Assembly (NCBI RefSeq): GCF_030527965.1
Contig: NZ_JAUMZU010000019.1
Span: 1-59,248 of the forward strand
Length of the DNA: 59,248 bases
Direction of reading: 5' to 3'
Origin: Neisseria sp.
GTDB lineage: Bacteria; Pseudomonadota; Gammaproteobacteria; Burkholderiales; Neisseriaceae
Shown here in pieces: positions 1 through 7,759 of this stretch (position 1 is its first letter; every line of letters begins with the position of its first letter). A program made the translations under genes and the position numbers. The notes under the pieces were generated by a model, which saw only the letters and a program-made list of their open reading frames with translations, did not search any database and was not told where the DNA came from.

Positions 1-2
1 AG

Positions 3-1139
3 GAAGTTTACCTGTTCAACCCGTTTGCCGAAGACGGGCGTACCCATCGCTGGAACCCGTTTACCTATGTTTCAAAGGATAAAAACCAGCGCATATCGGA
101 TTTGATGTCGATTGCGGCGATGCTGTATCCGGACGGAGACAGTAAAGACAAGTTTTGGGTGGCGCAGGCAAGAAATGCGTTTTTGGCTTTTTCTTTATTT
201 TTGTTTGATGAAAACGAATATTTAATATCTAGCTACCCTGACTTTGTAGATAATGAACCACCTTGTACGTTGGGTAAGTTATTCCGCCTATCTTCCGGCA
301 ATGGTATGGAGTTAAAAGGGTATTTTACACAACTGGCAGAACAAAGCTATCTCAGCACTGCCTGTAAAACTGCTTTTTCAGGGCTGGTTTCTCAAGAGAA
401 AGAAACTTTCGGCTCTATTATGGGTACGTTCAAAGAGCCGTTGAATCCTTGGCTTAATCCTCTGGTTGATGCGGCCACTTCGGCAGACGATTTTTTCTTG
501 ACCGATGTCCGCAAAAAGAAAATGACCGTCTACATCGGTATTTTGCCGAATAAACTGGCTGAGTCAAGAGTAATCGTAAACCTGTTTTTCTCCCAGCTGA
601 TTAACCAAAACACAAAACAACTTCCTCAAGACAATCCTGCTTTGAAGCACCAATGCCTGTTGCTGATGGATGAATTTACCAGCATCGGCAGGGTGGACAT
701 CATTGCCCATGCCGTGAGCTATATGGCGGGCTACAACATCCGGCTATTTCCGATTATTCAATCGGTTGCGCAACTGGATGCGGTTTATGGCAAAGAATAT
801 GCGCGCACCATCATTACCAACCATGCCTTGCAGATATTGTATACGCCGAGAGAGCAGCAGGATGCGAACGAATATTCCGAGATGCTGGGCTATACGACGG
901 TTAGGAAACAGAATGTAAGCAAAGGCCGAGAGCGCAGTGTATCGGAGAGTGAAGAGCGAAGGGCTTTGATGCTGCCGCAAGAATTAAAGGCGATGAGCCA
1001 AAATAACGAGATTATGATTTACGAAGGGATGGCATATCCTGCTAAGGTTGGTAAGATTCGTTATTACAATGATAAAACGTTTACTTCGAGGTTGAGGAAA
1101 GCGGTAATGATAAAACTATTGAACGTAAGTAGTAAATAG
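3..1139 (+). CDS. virD4: VirD4/TraG-type T4SS coupling protein, 5' end outside window
   Basis: The frame is open from base 3, so this is the C-terminal ~378 residues of a longer protein (family members are usually 550-650 aa). VirD4 proteins are inner-membrane hexameric ATPases that dock substrates onto a type IV secretion channel. The visible part has the typical NPFAEDGRTHRWNPF stretch at bases 21-65 and a Walker B segment LLLMDEFTSIG around bases 657-689, followed by the family's conserved region with GYNIRLFPIIQS and the TNH...LQILYTP strand. Walker A must lie upstream of the window. Just downstream, on the same strand, are a secreted small protein, a GH19 effector and a TrbM-like protein, which suggests one transcription unit. 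In X-type T4SSs VirD4 binds the XVIPCD tails found on the effectors here. Family call is secure; the subtype is inferred from context. Confidence 0.9.
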   Translation, partial: EVYLFNPFAEDGRTHRWNPFTYVSKDKNQRISDLMSIAAMLYPDGDSKDKFWVAQARNAFLAFSLFLFDENEYLISSYPDFVDNEPPCTLGKLFRLSSGNGMELKGYFTQLAEQSYLSTACKTAFSGLVSQEKETFGSIMGTFKEPLNPWLNPLVDAATSADDFFLTDVRKKKMTVYIGILPNKLAESRVIVNLFFSQLINQNTKQLPQDNPALKHQCLLLMDEFTSIGRVDIIAHAVSYMAGYNIRLFPIIQSVAQLDAVYGKEYARTIITNHALQILYTPREQQDANEYSEMLGYTTVRKQNVSKGRERSVSESEERRALMLPQELKAMSQNNEIMIYEGMAYPAKVGKIRYYNDKTFTSRLRKAVMIKLLNVSSK

Positions 1140-1177
1140 ATATTTGATTTTTATTGAAATAAAGCAAGGAGTGGATA

Positions 1178-1720
1178 GTGAAAAAGCTAATGTTTATATT
1201 GTTAAATATTACTTCAGCATTTGTGTTTGCAGATACAAATGCTGATATTGTGCAACAATATATCCCAAGAGAACACAAAATATTGTTTTTGTCAGAAAAG
1301 GATGTAAGTGGAGATGGATTAGTAGATATATTGTTAGTTACAGAATCAATAGAAAACCCTAAAGAAGGCAGGATTTTTCAAATATTAAAAAAAACAAGTA
1401 AATCTTATCAGGTTTTTTTAAATTCTGGAATAATTCCGTGTAAACAATGTGGGGGACCATCAGAAGAACCTACGCTACGTGCGCTTAAATCATATAAAAA
1501 TGGGTTTCATTTACAAATATTTTATGGAGGGATAAAAAATAGCTTTATTAAAAATTTTGATTTTATTTATTCTGCTAAAAATCATAATTGGTTCCTCAAT
1601 GAATATAGTTCGGAGAAAATAGATAACATTGAAATTGGGAAAAAACCCATACCTAAGCATAAGCAGTTTTCTGGTTATAAAAAATCTAGACGCTTTGATT
1701 TAATTAATAAATATTATTGA
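1178..1720 (+). CDS. Secreted 180-aa protein, candidate immunity protein for the GH19 effector
   Basis: I do not recognise a named family. Residues 1-18 form a Sec signal peptide (MKKLMFILL... ending FVFA), so the mature protein should be periplasmic. Residues 42-50 read DVSGDGLVD, a calcium-loop-like D-x-S-x-D-G pattern of the EF-hand or FG-GAP kind, followed by a hydrophobic strand. Two cysteines sit close together (PCKQCGG). The gene is strikingly AT-rich compared with the housekeeping genes. It lies 38 bp after virD4 and ends 18 bp before the GH19 effector. In X-T4SS loci the exported immunity gene normally sits directly upstream of its peptidoglycan-hydrolase effector, and one studied inhibitor (Xac2610 of Xanthomonas) is a periplasmic protein. 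The immunity role is inferred from position and signal peptide only. Confidence 0.6.
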   Translation: MKKLMFILLNITSAFVFADTNADIVQQYIPREHKILFLSEKDVSGDGLVDILLVTESIENPKEGRIFQILKKTSKSYQVFLNSGIIPCKQCGGPSEEPTLRALKSYKNGFHLQIFYGGIKNSFIKNFDFIYSAKNHNWFLNEYSSEKIDNIEIGKKPIPKHKQFSGYKKSRRFDLINKYY

Positions 1721-1738
1721 TATACAGGACGTTTAATA

Positions 1739-2737
1739 ATGGAATTAAATGAACGCCAAGAGGCAATGGTACGTGCAGCTATTAATGAGGGCTTTTCTCC
1801 TAAGGAAACAGCAAATTTTATTGCTCAATTAAGTTATGAATCTCATCAATTAGAGAAATTGGATGAGAGTTTTATATATAAATCACAGAATGCAGTTGAA
1901 AATATACAGAAAAAAACCCCTTCTGTTTTAAGAAAAGGAAAAGAAGCCTTTGAAGATGCTCGTCAAGAAGCTTTAAATGGACATCCAGAGAAATTAGCAG
2001 AATTGATGTATGGAGGAAGAATAGGAAATAACGAAGAAGGAGATGGATGGAAGTATCATGGACGTGGCTATATACAATTAACAGGTAAGGATAATTATAG
2101 GGATGTTGGAAATCGTATAAAAGAGGATCTTTTAGGTAACCCAGATTTAGCTAAATCTCCTGAGGTTGCTGCTAAAATTGCTGTGGATTACTGGAAACAT
2201 AATGTTCCTAACTCTCATAAGGAGGATGTAAGAGAAGCAACTCGTAGTGTTAACGGTGAGGTAGGCAAAGACTTTGTGGATCGTGAGCATTTTTTTGAGG
2301 AGTTACAAAAAATATTAACTCCTGATTATTTAGAGAAACTTAAAAATAATGATCATAAAAATCATGAGGCTTCTAACAAGTTAGAGCCCCTTTCTCCTCA
2401 AGTACAAAATTTGTATATTGCAGCCAAAGAGCACTTAGAAAACTATTACCAAAGAAATAACCTACCATACGAGAAAGAAGGTTTAGAGAATTCAGCGATG
2501 GCACTTGCTGCTTTAGGTTATGTAAAAGGTATGAACGATACACCTCTATTTAACGTTAAAGACGGACAATTTTTAATTGGTGAACGTAATCCGGGTTTAA
2601 TTACAGCTTCAATGGATGTAGACAAAGCCATTTCCACTCCCGTTGAAGAGAGTATCAACCGTATTCAGCAAGTAGCGCAGGAAGAGCAGAATCGTCAAAT
2701 CGCGCAAAATCATTCTCCTGAAATGGGCAGGTCTTAA
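1739..2737 (+). CDS. GH19 chitinase/lysozyme-like T4SS effector with C-terminal XVIPCD-like tail
   Basis: 332 aa without a signal peptide. Residues ~1-195 resemble glycoside hydrolase family 19: a first likely catalytic Glu in QLSYESHQLE (E34), the loop GGRIGNNEEGDGWKYHGRGY (92-111) and IQLTGKDNY (112-120). Such domains cleave chitin or the peptidoglycan glycan strand; a peptidoglycan target is likely here. Residues ~213-332 form a separate tail with AMALAALGY, a DGQFLIGE strand, TPVEES (300-305) and a Gln-rich end finishing GRS, the layout of the Xanthomonas VirD4-interacting-protein conserved domain. The lipase-like protein at 5001-6329 carries a matching tail. It is AT-rich, in operon with virD4 and a secreted candidate immunity protein. 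Antibacterial export through the T4SS is inference; the GH19 fold call is firm. Confidence 0.82.
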   Translation: MELNERQEAMVRAAINEGFSPKETANFIAQLSYESHQLEKLDESFIYKSQNAVENIQKKTPSVLRKGKEAFEDARQEALNGHPEKLAELMYGGRIGNNEEGDGWKYHGRGYIQLTGKDNYRDVGNRIKEDLLGNPDLAKSPEVAAKIAVDYWKHNVPNSHKEDVREATRSVNGEVGKDFVDREHFFEELQKILTPDYLEKLKNNDHKNHEASNKLEPLSPQVQNLYIAAKEHLENYYQRNNLPYEKEGLENSAMALAALGYVKGMNDTPLFNVKDGQFLIGERNPGLITASMDVDKAISTPVEESINRIQQVAQEEQNRQIAQNHSPEMGRS

Positions 2738-2765
2738 TCTTAAGAGTTAGTCGAGAATAAGATGG

Positions 2766-2796
2766 AAGTCTGTCTAAATATTTTTTAGACAGACTT
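2766..2796 (+). terminator. Hairpin terminator resembling a mutated DUS pair
   Basis: A 13-bp perfect stem AAGTCTGTCTAAA / TTTAGACAGACTT lies 28 bp after the GH19 effector stop. It matches the DUS-pair terminators elsewhere (AAGCCTGTCTGAAA) except that both arms carry the same two transitions, so the hairpin is kept but neither arm is an intact DUS. Confidence 0.6.
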
Positions 2797-2963
2797 GTTG
2801 TGCTGAAAAAATTTGAAGGAATATCAGCAAAAGCCCAGATCTATAAATTGAATGCTGTTCATAAAATAATTTATGATTATTACTTGCCTTCTAAATTGTT
2901 TCAACAGTATTATAGCGAAAGCAGGTTTCATTACTTAAAATTACCCAAACACGAAGGATTATT

Positions 2964-3530
2964 ATGAGATTTTCCACTATAACTGGTATATTTGTTTTTT
3001 CTTTGCTTTCGGCTCAGCTAATGGCTAATTCTATTGCCGATAAAGCGAATGAAGCAGTTTCGAAAGAAGAACTTTTAACCGGAGACAAAAAATTAGCTTG
3101 TGAAGCTACTTTGTGCTTATCTAGCGGCGACAGACCTTCTGAATGTGAACCATCTATTCGGCGCTATTTCAGTATTCATCATAAACATTTTAAAGATACA
3201 TTGAATGCACGTCGTGATTTTCTAAAAATGTGCCCGGCTAATGATGAAGAAAATATGCCGGCTTTAGTTGAAGCCTTGGTTAATGGTGCAGGCCGGTGTG
3301 ATGCGCAAGAGCTGAATCGGGTTAACCGAGCGACTTACGTTGAGAGCGTGCCTGACAGAGTCGGCCGACGTAAAGACTGGTTTTATACCACGAAGCGTAT
3401 CTCTTACATTCGCAATGCTAAACCGAATTATTGTCGTGCTTACTTTGAACATGGTTGGACAACGGTTGCTGAAAAAGTAAAATATGTTGGAGAAGAGAAA
3501 AAAGGTGGACGTTGGGTGGATGTGAAATAG
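2964..3530 (+). CDS. trbM: TrbM/KikA-like conjugal transfer protein
   Basis: 188 aa with a Sec signal peptide (MRFSTITGIF... cleaved after LMA or nearby), so probably periplasmic. Residues ~45-95 match the TrbM family pattern: ACEATLCLSSGDRPSECEPS, then RYFSIHHKHFKDT and a late FLKMCP. The cysteines in this pattern probably form disulfides. TrbM proteins accompany conjugation-type and P-like T4SSs, but their molecular role is poorly known. The gene is on the same strand as virD4 and the GH19 effector, although a hairpin lies in the 226-bp gap between them and it may have its own promoter. A strong terminator follows. The alternative is an accessory channel factor of unknown function. Confidence 0.75.
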   Translation: MRFSTITGIFVFSLLSAQLMANSIADKANEAVSKEELLTGDKKLACEATLCLSSGDRPSECEPSIRRYFSIHHKHFKDTLNARRDFLKMCPANDEENMPALVEALVNGAGRCDAQELNRVNRATYVESVPDRVGRRKDWFYTTKRISYIRNAKPNYCRAYFEHGWTTVAEKVKYVGEEKKGGRWVDVK

Positions 3531-3620
3531 TTATAACTAATTTTTCTTCTATATGGAATAAGACGCAATGGATAATTATTTACGGAAATAATCGCAAATA
3601 TTGAATTCTATTGTGTTAAA

Positions 3621-3666
3621 CGGCATCCGGTAAGGTTTTCTTCCTTTTTACCAGATGCCGCTTTTT
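3621..3666 (+). terminator. Intrinsic terminator after trbM-like gene
   Basis: CGGCATCCGGTAA pairs with TTACCAGATGCCG across a pyrimidine-rich loop and is followed by CTTTTTATTT. It ends the rightward transcript before the convergent virB11. It is not built from a DUS, unlike most terminators in the window. Confidence 0.75.
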
Positions 3667-3710
3667 ATTTGGCTCGCGATAATATGCTGATACTTATTAG
3701 GCAGTTTGTG

Positions 3711-4727
3711 TTATTTAACTGGATTGAAATCAATGCCTGTAATATAACGCCGCCCAGCATGGGCTTTGATGTGTACTACTATATCAATGGTTTGTTTTAA
3801 TAGAGTTTTGATTACACCGAATTCGAGTCCGCTTCCTTCTGGAGAGGCTTTAATCATTAACGCCAATTGATCCCATGTTTGTTCTGTGCTACCTGCGTGG
3901 CAACTGGTAATGGATCCCGGGTGGCCGGAGGCGCAATTTCGGATGAAATAAAACGATTCATCTCCCCGCAGCTCTGCAAGAATGATTCTATCCGGTTTCA
4001 TCCGTAAGCAAGATTCCATACAGCTTTTAGCTGATACGTTTGTGCTACTCTGCCCGCCTTTTGAATACAATAAGTGCACAACATTTTTATGGGGAATAAA
4101 AAGCTCCCGGGCATCTTCGATACTAATTAAGCGTTCGTCTAAAGGAATATGATTGACCAAGGCTTTCATGAATGTTGTTTTACCGCTACCGGTAGCACCG
4201 GAAACCACAACATTCTTTTTATATTCAACAGCTTTTTTGAAGAACATTTCATACTGTTTGCTCTTCTTTAATTCAAGAAGCTCTTTATCGTGCTCGGGTA
4301 AATCTCCGCCCAAATCGATAATATGGCTGAAAAAACCATCTTCACTATATTGAGTTAAACTTTTAGTATGCTTTGACGGCAAGCGGATGGTAATTGATGC
4401 TTTTCCTGAGTCGCATGCCGGAGGAATAACAAATTGGGCACGCTGACCAGTTGGGAAGGTTAAAGAAACCATAGGATCAGTTTCGGTAATTCTCTGCCCA
4501 GTGTTACTTTCATTCACTACAGCTGTACAAAATTGGCGGGCCCTATCAAAGGTTAAGGTATCAACGGGCACTTTTTGCCACCCTTTAGAGGTTTCCAGAA
4601 AAACCTCTCCGGGCTGATTAATACAGATCTCTGTAACGTCAGGATCATTGAGAAAAGAAGAGATACCTAAAATATCATATTGATAGTTTAAAAAATCTAT
4701 TGAAATATTTGAATTAAGTTCGTCCAT
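3711..4727 (-). CDS. virB11: VirB11-type T4SS ATPase
   Basis: 338 aa, the usual length. VirB11 is a hexameric cytoplasmic traffic ATPase that powers pilus assembly and substrate transfer with VirB4 and VirD4. All motifs are visible: Walker A GATGSGKTT (177-185), Asp box ISIEDARELF (201-210), Walker B IILAELRG (248-255) and His box GHPGSITSCHA (268-278). No other virB gene lies beside it. It is convergent with trbM and is separated from the lipase effector, on the same strand, by a terminator. It therefore seems to be transcribed alone, from a -10 like TATAAT (complement of 4846-4851). A 21-codon ORF starting MKKLQV (4757-4822, minus) lies in its leader and may or may not be translated. The split layout of this T4SS is unusual. 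Confidence 0.93.
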   Translation of the reverse strand: MDELNSNISIDFLNYQYDILGISSFLNDPDVTEICINQPGEVFLETSKGWQKVPVDTLTFDRARQFCTAVVNESNTGQRITETDPMVSLTFPTGQRAQFVIPPACDSGKASITIRLPSKHTKSLTQYSEDGFFSHIIDLGGDLPEHDKELLELKKSKQYEMFFKKAVEYKKNVVVSGATGSGKTTFMKALVNHIPLDERLISIEDARELFIPHKNVVHLLYSKGGQSSTNVSAKSCMESCLRMKPDRIILAELRGDESFYFIRNCASGHPGSITSCHAGSTEQTWDQLALMIKASPEGSGLEFGVIKTLLKQTIDIVVHIKAHAGRRYITGIDFNPVK

Positions 4728-4946
4728 AATCAGAAAATCTTTAGTAAGAGAAAAATCTATTCGTTTACCCCGAGTATCAAGCGAATAGGAAATTTTGCAG
4801 AAAACACCTGCAATTTTTTCATAATATATTTAGTTTGGTAAGCTAATTATAGCATCTAGCAATATTGAAAAGATTGCTTCTTCTGCAAAATCTGCTTGGA
4901 ATACCTCCTAGTTGGTTTATTTATGAAAAAACAGTGTTTGATATAG

Positions 4947-4984
4947 AAAAGCCTGTCTGAAAACTTTTCAGACAGGCTTTTTTT
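4947..4984 (-). terminator. DUS-pair terminator after lipase effector
   Basis: AAAAGCCTGTCTGAAAA pairs with TTTTCAGACAGGCTTTT. Both arms contain AGCCTGTCTGAA. It lies 17 bp beyond the effector stop and separates it from virB11. Confidence 0.8.
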
Positions 4985-5000
4985 AATCTTTTCCACCAAT

Positions 5001-6329
5001 CTAAGAGATGCTTCTACCACGCGATTGCGAATGGTATTCGGCCAGCGCAATTTCACGTTGTTGCGCCTTCTGCGCCAATTCCTGCTCTGCCTGCCGCGAC
5101 TGAGTAACACTCTCTTCTATGGGCGTTGCAGCAGCTTGGACGGAATCTAAAGAAGCATAGCTCAAAACACCTTGGGGTGTTAAATGCCCTACGGAAAGCA
5201 GACCGTCTTCCCTGATATGGAGCGATTGCACATGAGGAACGCGTTCCCGATAAGCGGCAACACCGATTGCTGCCGCCGTTTTATCCGCATCGGCTTCGTT
5301 ATAAGCGATATCATTTTTTTTATAGAAATCAACCAAATGCGTCTTACACTCTCGGCAAAGCTGCTGTGCCTTTTCAGGCATATCGGCGAGACCCAAGGTA
5401 GGTGCGGTTTGGTTGTCTTCCATGGATAAGGGCGAATGTTTACGGATTTCTTTCAGCATCATTTCGGCAGGGCTGAAGCGCATGATGTCGCGGGCTTTCC
5501 GATTGACTTCGATACCGCCATGAACGCCTTCTCTGATGCTGGCGACATCGCTGCGAAAATCCTCAATCATATGTTTGTTGTCTTCCGCCAGCGAGCGGGC
5601 GTGGCGGAAATTCTGTCGGGAAAGAATCGAATCGGGGCCGACGAAGTTATCGATGGTATGGGCGGCACCCATAGTGGAAGCCGCGGCACCGAAGGCTCGG
5701 GTCAGCATTGTGTTGCTTTTATTGTTGTAGCCGTATTCGGCCAGACCGTTGAGCTCTTGCTGCGTAGCGAGAATTACGACTTTGCCGTAATGAGAGCTGG
5801 CGGCGGATACGACATCGGCGGCTGTTGAGAAATTGGTAACCATGCTGCCGCCTTCGGGGATGTGATACATGCCTGCGACACCGTAGGCATTGAAGGTCAT
5901 GCCTTCCTGATGGAAGCGGTAGGCGCAGATTTGGGCGAGTGCGCCACCAAGGGAATGGCCGGTTTGGGTGATTTTGGGAGTGGGAATGCCCAAGTCCCTG
6001 TGCAGTGCTTCCGCTTTTTCTATGGCTATTTTAGTGAGTTTGATGGCTTCTTCTGCTTGGCTATTCATGTTATCGGAAACCATATTTATATCAGTTATGG
6101 TATCCCGTATATCTTTGAGAGGTGGTTCGGTTCCTCGATGAGCAACGATAATTTCATTGGTGTCGACATCTTGATACACTGTACCTTGATAGCCCGTTTT
6201 GGATGGTTCACTGACAGCGATTACTTTATATTTATGATTACCGATAAGAATAGGTTCTTTTGCTACGGTATGATCTTTATAAGCACTGTCTGAAAGATCA
6301 GCATATTGCTGTTTCGTAATTTGCATCAT
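5001..6329 (-). CDS. Lipase-like (alpha/beta hydrolase) T4SS effector with C-terminal XVIPCD-like tail
   Basis: 442 aa, no signal peptide. Residues ~1-220 look like a class 3 lipase/DUF2974 alpha/beta hydrolase: VAHRGTEPP (62-70) and the nucleophile elbow GHSLGG (124-129, Ser126). Asp172 in STAADVVSAASSHYG is a possible acid. Residues ~315-442 form the secretion tail, with KTAAAIGVAAYRE, a DGLLSVGHL strand, TPIEES and a Gln/Glu-rich end finishing SRGRSIS. The same elements occur in the tail of the GH19 protein at 1739-2737. Phospholipase-type X-T4SS effectors attack membranes of neighbouring cells; that role is inferred. The start codon overlaps the stop of the upstream lipoprotein (ATGA), so the two are translationally coupled, as expected for an effector and its immunity protein. 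Confidence 0.82.
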   Translation of the reverse strand: MMQITKQQYADLSDSAYKDHTVAKEPILIGNHKYKVIAVSEPSKTGYQGTVYQDVDTNEIIVAHRGTEPPLKDIRDTITDINMVSDNMNSQAEEAIKLTKIAIEKAEALHRDLGIPTPKITQTGHSLGGALAQICAYRFHQEGMTFNAYGVAGMYHIPEGGSMVTNFSTAADVVSAASSHYGKVVILATQQELNGLAEYGYNNKSNTMLTRAFGAAASTMGAAHTIDNFVGPDSILSRQNFRHARSLAEDNKHMIEDFRSDVASIREGVHGGIEVNRKARDIMRFSPAEMMLKEIRKHSPLSMEDNQTAPTLGLADMPEKAQQLCRECKTHLVDFYKKNDIAYNEADADKTAAAIGVAAYRERVPHVQSLHIREDGLLSVGHLTPQGVLSYASLDSVQAAATPIEESVTQSRQAEQELAQKAQQREIALAEYHSQSRGRSIS

Positions 6330-6985
6330 GACTTGAACTCCTCAATAGCAACGGTTATGCTGAATAAATTCCCTTGCCTATCTGTACTATATTTGGTTGG
6401 GGAATCAGTGCCGTAAGAAACAACATCTTCGTTGTTATATCTTGAGCCGTCTTCATTCTTAAAATAAGGATAACCACCTTTCCAATAATATTTGGTTAGT
6501 GTTTTTCTCTCTTGTAATTCATTTAAAAAATCCCCAAAATTGAATTCTGTTTCTTCTGGTTTGCCTGTTGCTTTAAGTGCGAAGCCGAAACCTTCGGGCT
6601 TCCAATGACAAACACCCTTTCCAAAATAGTCTTCATCTTGCATTGCATCTAAATAAACAATAGTCTCATACTTAAATTCTCCTATTTGAAGAATTTTAGT
6701 TTGAATACGCTTATAAGGTTCTGTTGAAGCCCCTTCTAAAGAGTTAATAATATATGAGCAATTTTGAGCTTTGTAGCCTACATCCATATTCCCCGTTAAC
6801 CTTAAAGGCCCGGGCGCATCGTTGATTTTGATTTTAATGCGGTAGGCTTTTGTAGGGTGCGGGTTGAGTTGGAAACGCTTTTCAGTCTGCTCTTGAATGC
6901 TCATACGGTTCTCCGACCCGCCGCAGGCGCTTAGGCTGGCGGCGGATAATAAGGTGGCGGTTAGAAGGGAAGTAAAGGGTTTCAT
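6326..6985 (-). CDS. Lipoprotein, candidate immunity protein (copy B)
   Basis: 219 aa with a lipoprotein signal and lipobox LSAC (Cys21, followed by GG), so the mature protein should be lipid-anchored facing the periplasm. I do not recognise a named family. The stop overlaps the lipase effector start by four bases. It is clearly paralogous to the next gene upstream (7103-7759): the first ~60 residues are nearly identical, and the remainder shares YFGKGVCHWKP, KTLTKYYWKG and a final DSPTKYSTD block. Periplasmic lipoproteins encoded upstream of lipase effectors serve as immunity proteins in known X-T4SS loci; this function is inferred from coupling and location. Confidence 0.72.
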   Translation of the reverse strand: MKPFTSLLTATLLSAASLSACGGSENRMSIQEQTEKRFQLNPHPTKAYRIKIKINDAPGPLRLTGNMDVGYKAQNCSYIINSLEGASTEPYKRIQTKILQIGEFKYETIVYLDAMQDEDYFGKGVCHWKPEGFGFALKATGKPEETEFNFGDFLNELQERKTLTKYYWKGGYPYFKNEDGSRYNNEDVVSYGTDSPTKYSTDRQGNLFSITVAIEEFKS

Positions 6986-7045
6986 AAAGGCTCTTTCTTT
7001 ACGAATGGATAATCACGCTATTCGAGGCTTTCAGACAGCCTGATT
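6983..7045 (-). repeat. Duplicated upstream region (also at 7757-7819)
   Basis: The stretch from the start codon through TCTTTCTTTACGAATGG to the TTTCAGACAGCCTGATTAT segment is found unchanged 774 bp away. Each copy includes a DUS-like 12-mer AGGCTGTCTGAA (minus strand). It marks a tandem duplication that included the presumed leader. Confidence 0.85.
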
Positions 7046-7046
7046 A

Positions 7047-7106
7047 TCAATCCGTTGGGTAAATAAATTTTGATACGAAGCGAGCATTTTGTTGTCTTGT
7101 AGTCAT
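7047..7106 (-). other. 19-codon ORF overlapping the end of lipoprotein copy A
   Basis: Copy A ends in the same AGTCATGA overlap that couples copy B to the effector, but here the overlapping ATG opens only a 19-codon frame beginning MTTRQQ before a stop. It is probably a by-product of the duplication rather than a gene. Confidence 0.3.
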
Positions 7107-7759
7107 GACTTCATTTCCTCGAGTGTAATAGTTATATTAAATAAATCTTTTTGCTTATCTGTACTGTATTTAGTTGGAGAATCAGAGCCATAAGACACTA
7201 CATCGTCATCATATTTCGAGCCATTCTCATCCTTAAGATAAGGATATGCACCTTTCCAATAATATTTAGTTAGCGTTTTTTGCTCTATCAAATCTTCCAT
7301 CACATCACTGATGCTAAACCTTGTTTCTTCAGGTTTTCCCGTGGCATTGAATGCCCCGCCGAACCCATCAGGTTTCCAATGACAAACACCCTTTCCAAAG
7401 TAGTCTTCATCTTGCACAGCGTCAGAATAGAAAATAACTTCATATTCATCATGCCCAATTGGACGAGCTTTATAATTAACGTATTTGGTGGGCTCTGCTG
7501 ACGCGCCTTCAAGTTCATTAATGACATAAGAACAGTTTCTGGCCATATATCGGATATAAATATCTCCGGTTAGCTTCAAAGGCCCGGGGGCATCGTTGAT
7601 TTTAATTTTAATGCGATAGGCTTTTGTAGGATGCGGGTTGAGTTGGAAACGCTTTTCAGTCTGCTCTTGAATGCTCATACGGTTCTCCGACCCGCCGCAG
7701 GCGCTCAGGCTGGCGGCGGATAATAAGGCTGCGGTTAGAAGGGAAGTAAAGGGTTTCAT
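7103..7759 (-). CDS. Lipoprotein, candidate immunity protein (copy A)
   Basis: 218 aa, paralogue of the gene at 6326-6985. The lipobox LSAC with Cys21 is identical. The signal peptides differ by one residue, and the middle and C-terminal parts have diverged (for example SAEPTKYVNYKARPIGH in place of STEPYKRIQTKILQIGE). The upstream flank is also copied: the ~65 bp before this start and before copy B are the same, giving a repeat unit of 774 bp. Copy A is first in the probable operon copy A - copy B - effector. A second divergent immunity lipoprotein could protect against a sister strain's effector variant; this is inference. Confidence 0.7.
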   Translation of the reverse strand: MKPFTSLLTAALLSAASLSACGGSENRMSIQEQTEKRFQLNPHPTKAYRIKIKINDAPGPLKLTGDIYIRYMARNCSYVINELEGASAEPTKYVNYKARPIGHDEYEVIFYSDAVQDEDYFGKGVCHWKPDGFGGAFNATGKPEETRFSISDVMEDLIEQKTLTKYYWKGAYPYLKDENGSKYDDDVVSYGSDSPTKYSTDKQKDLFNITITLEEMKS

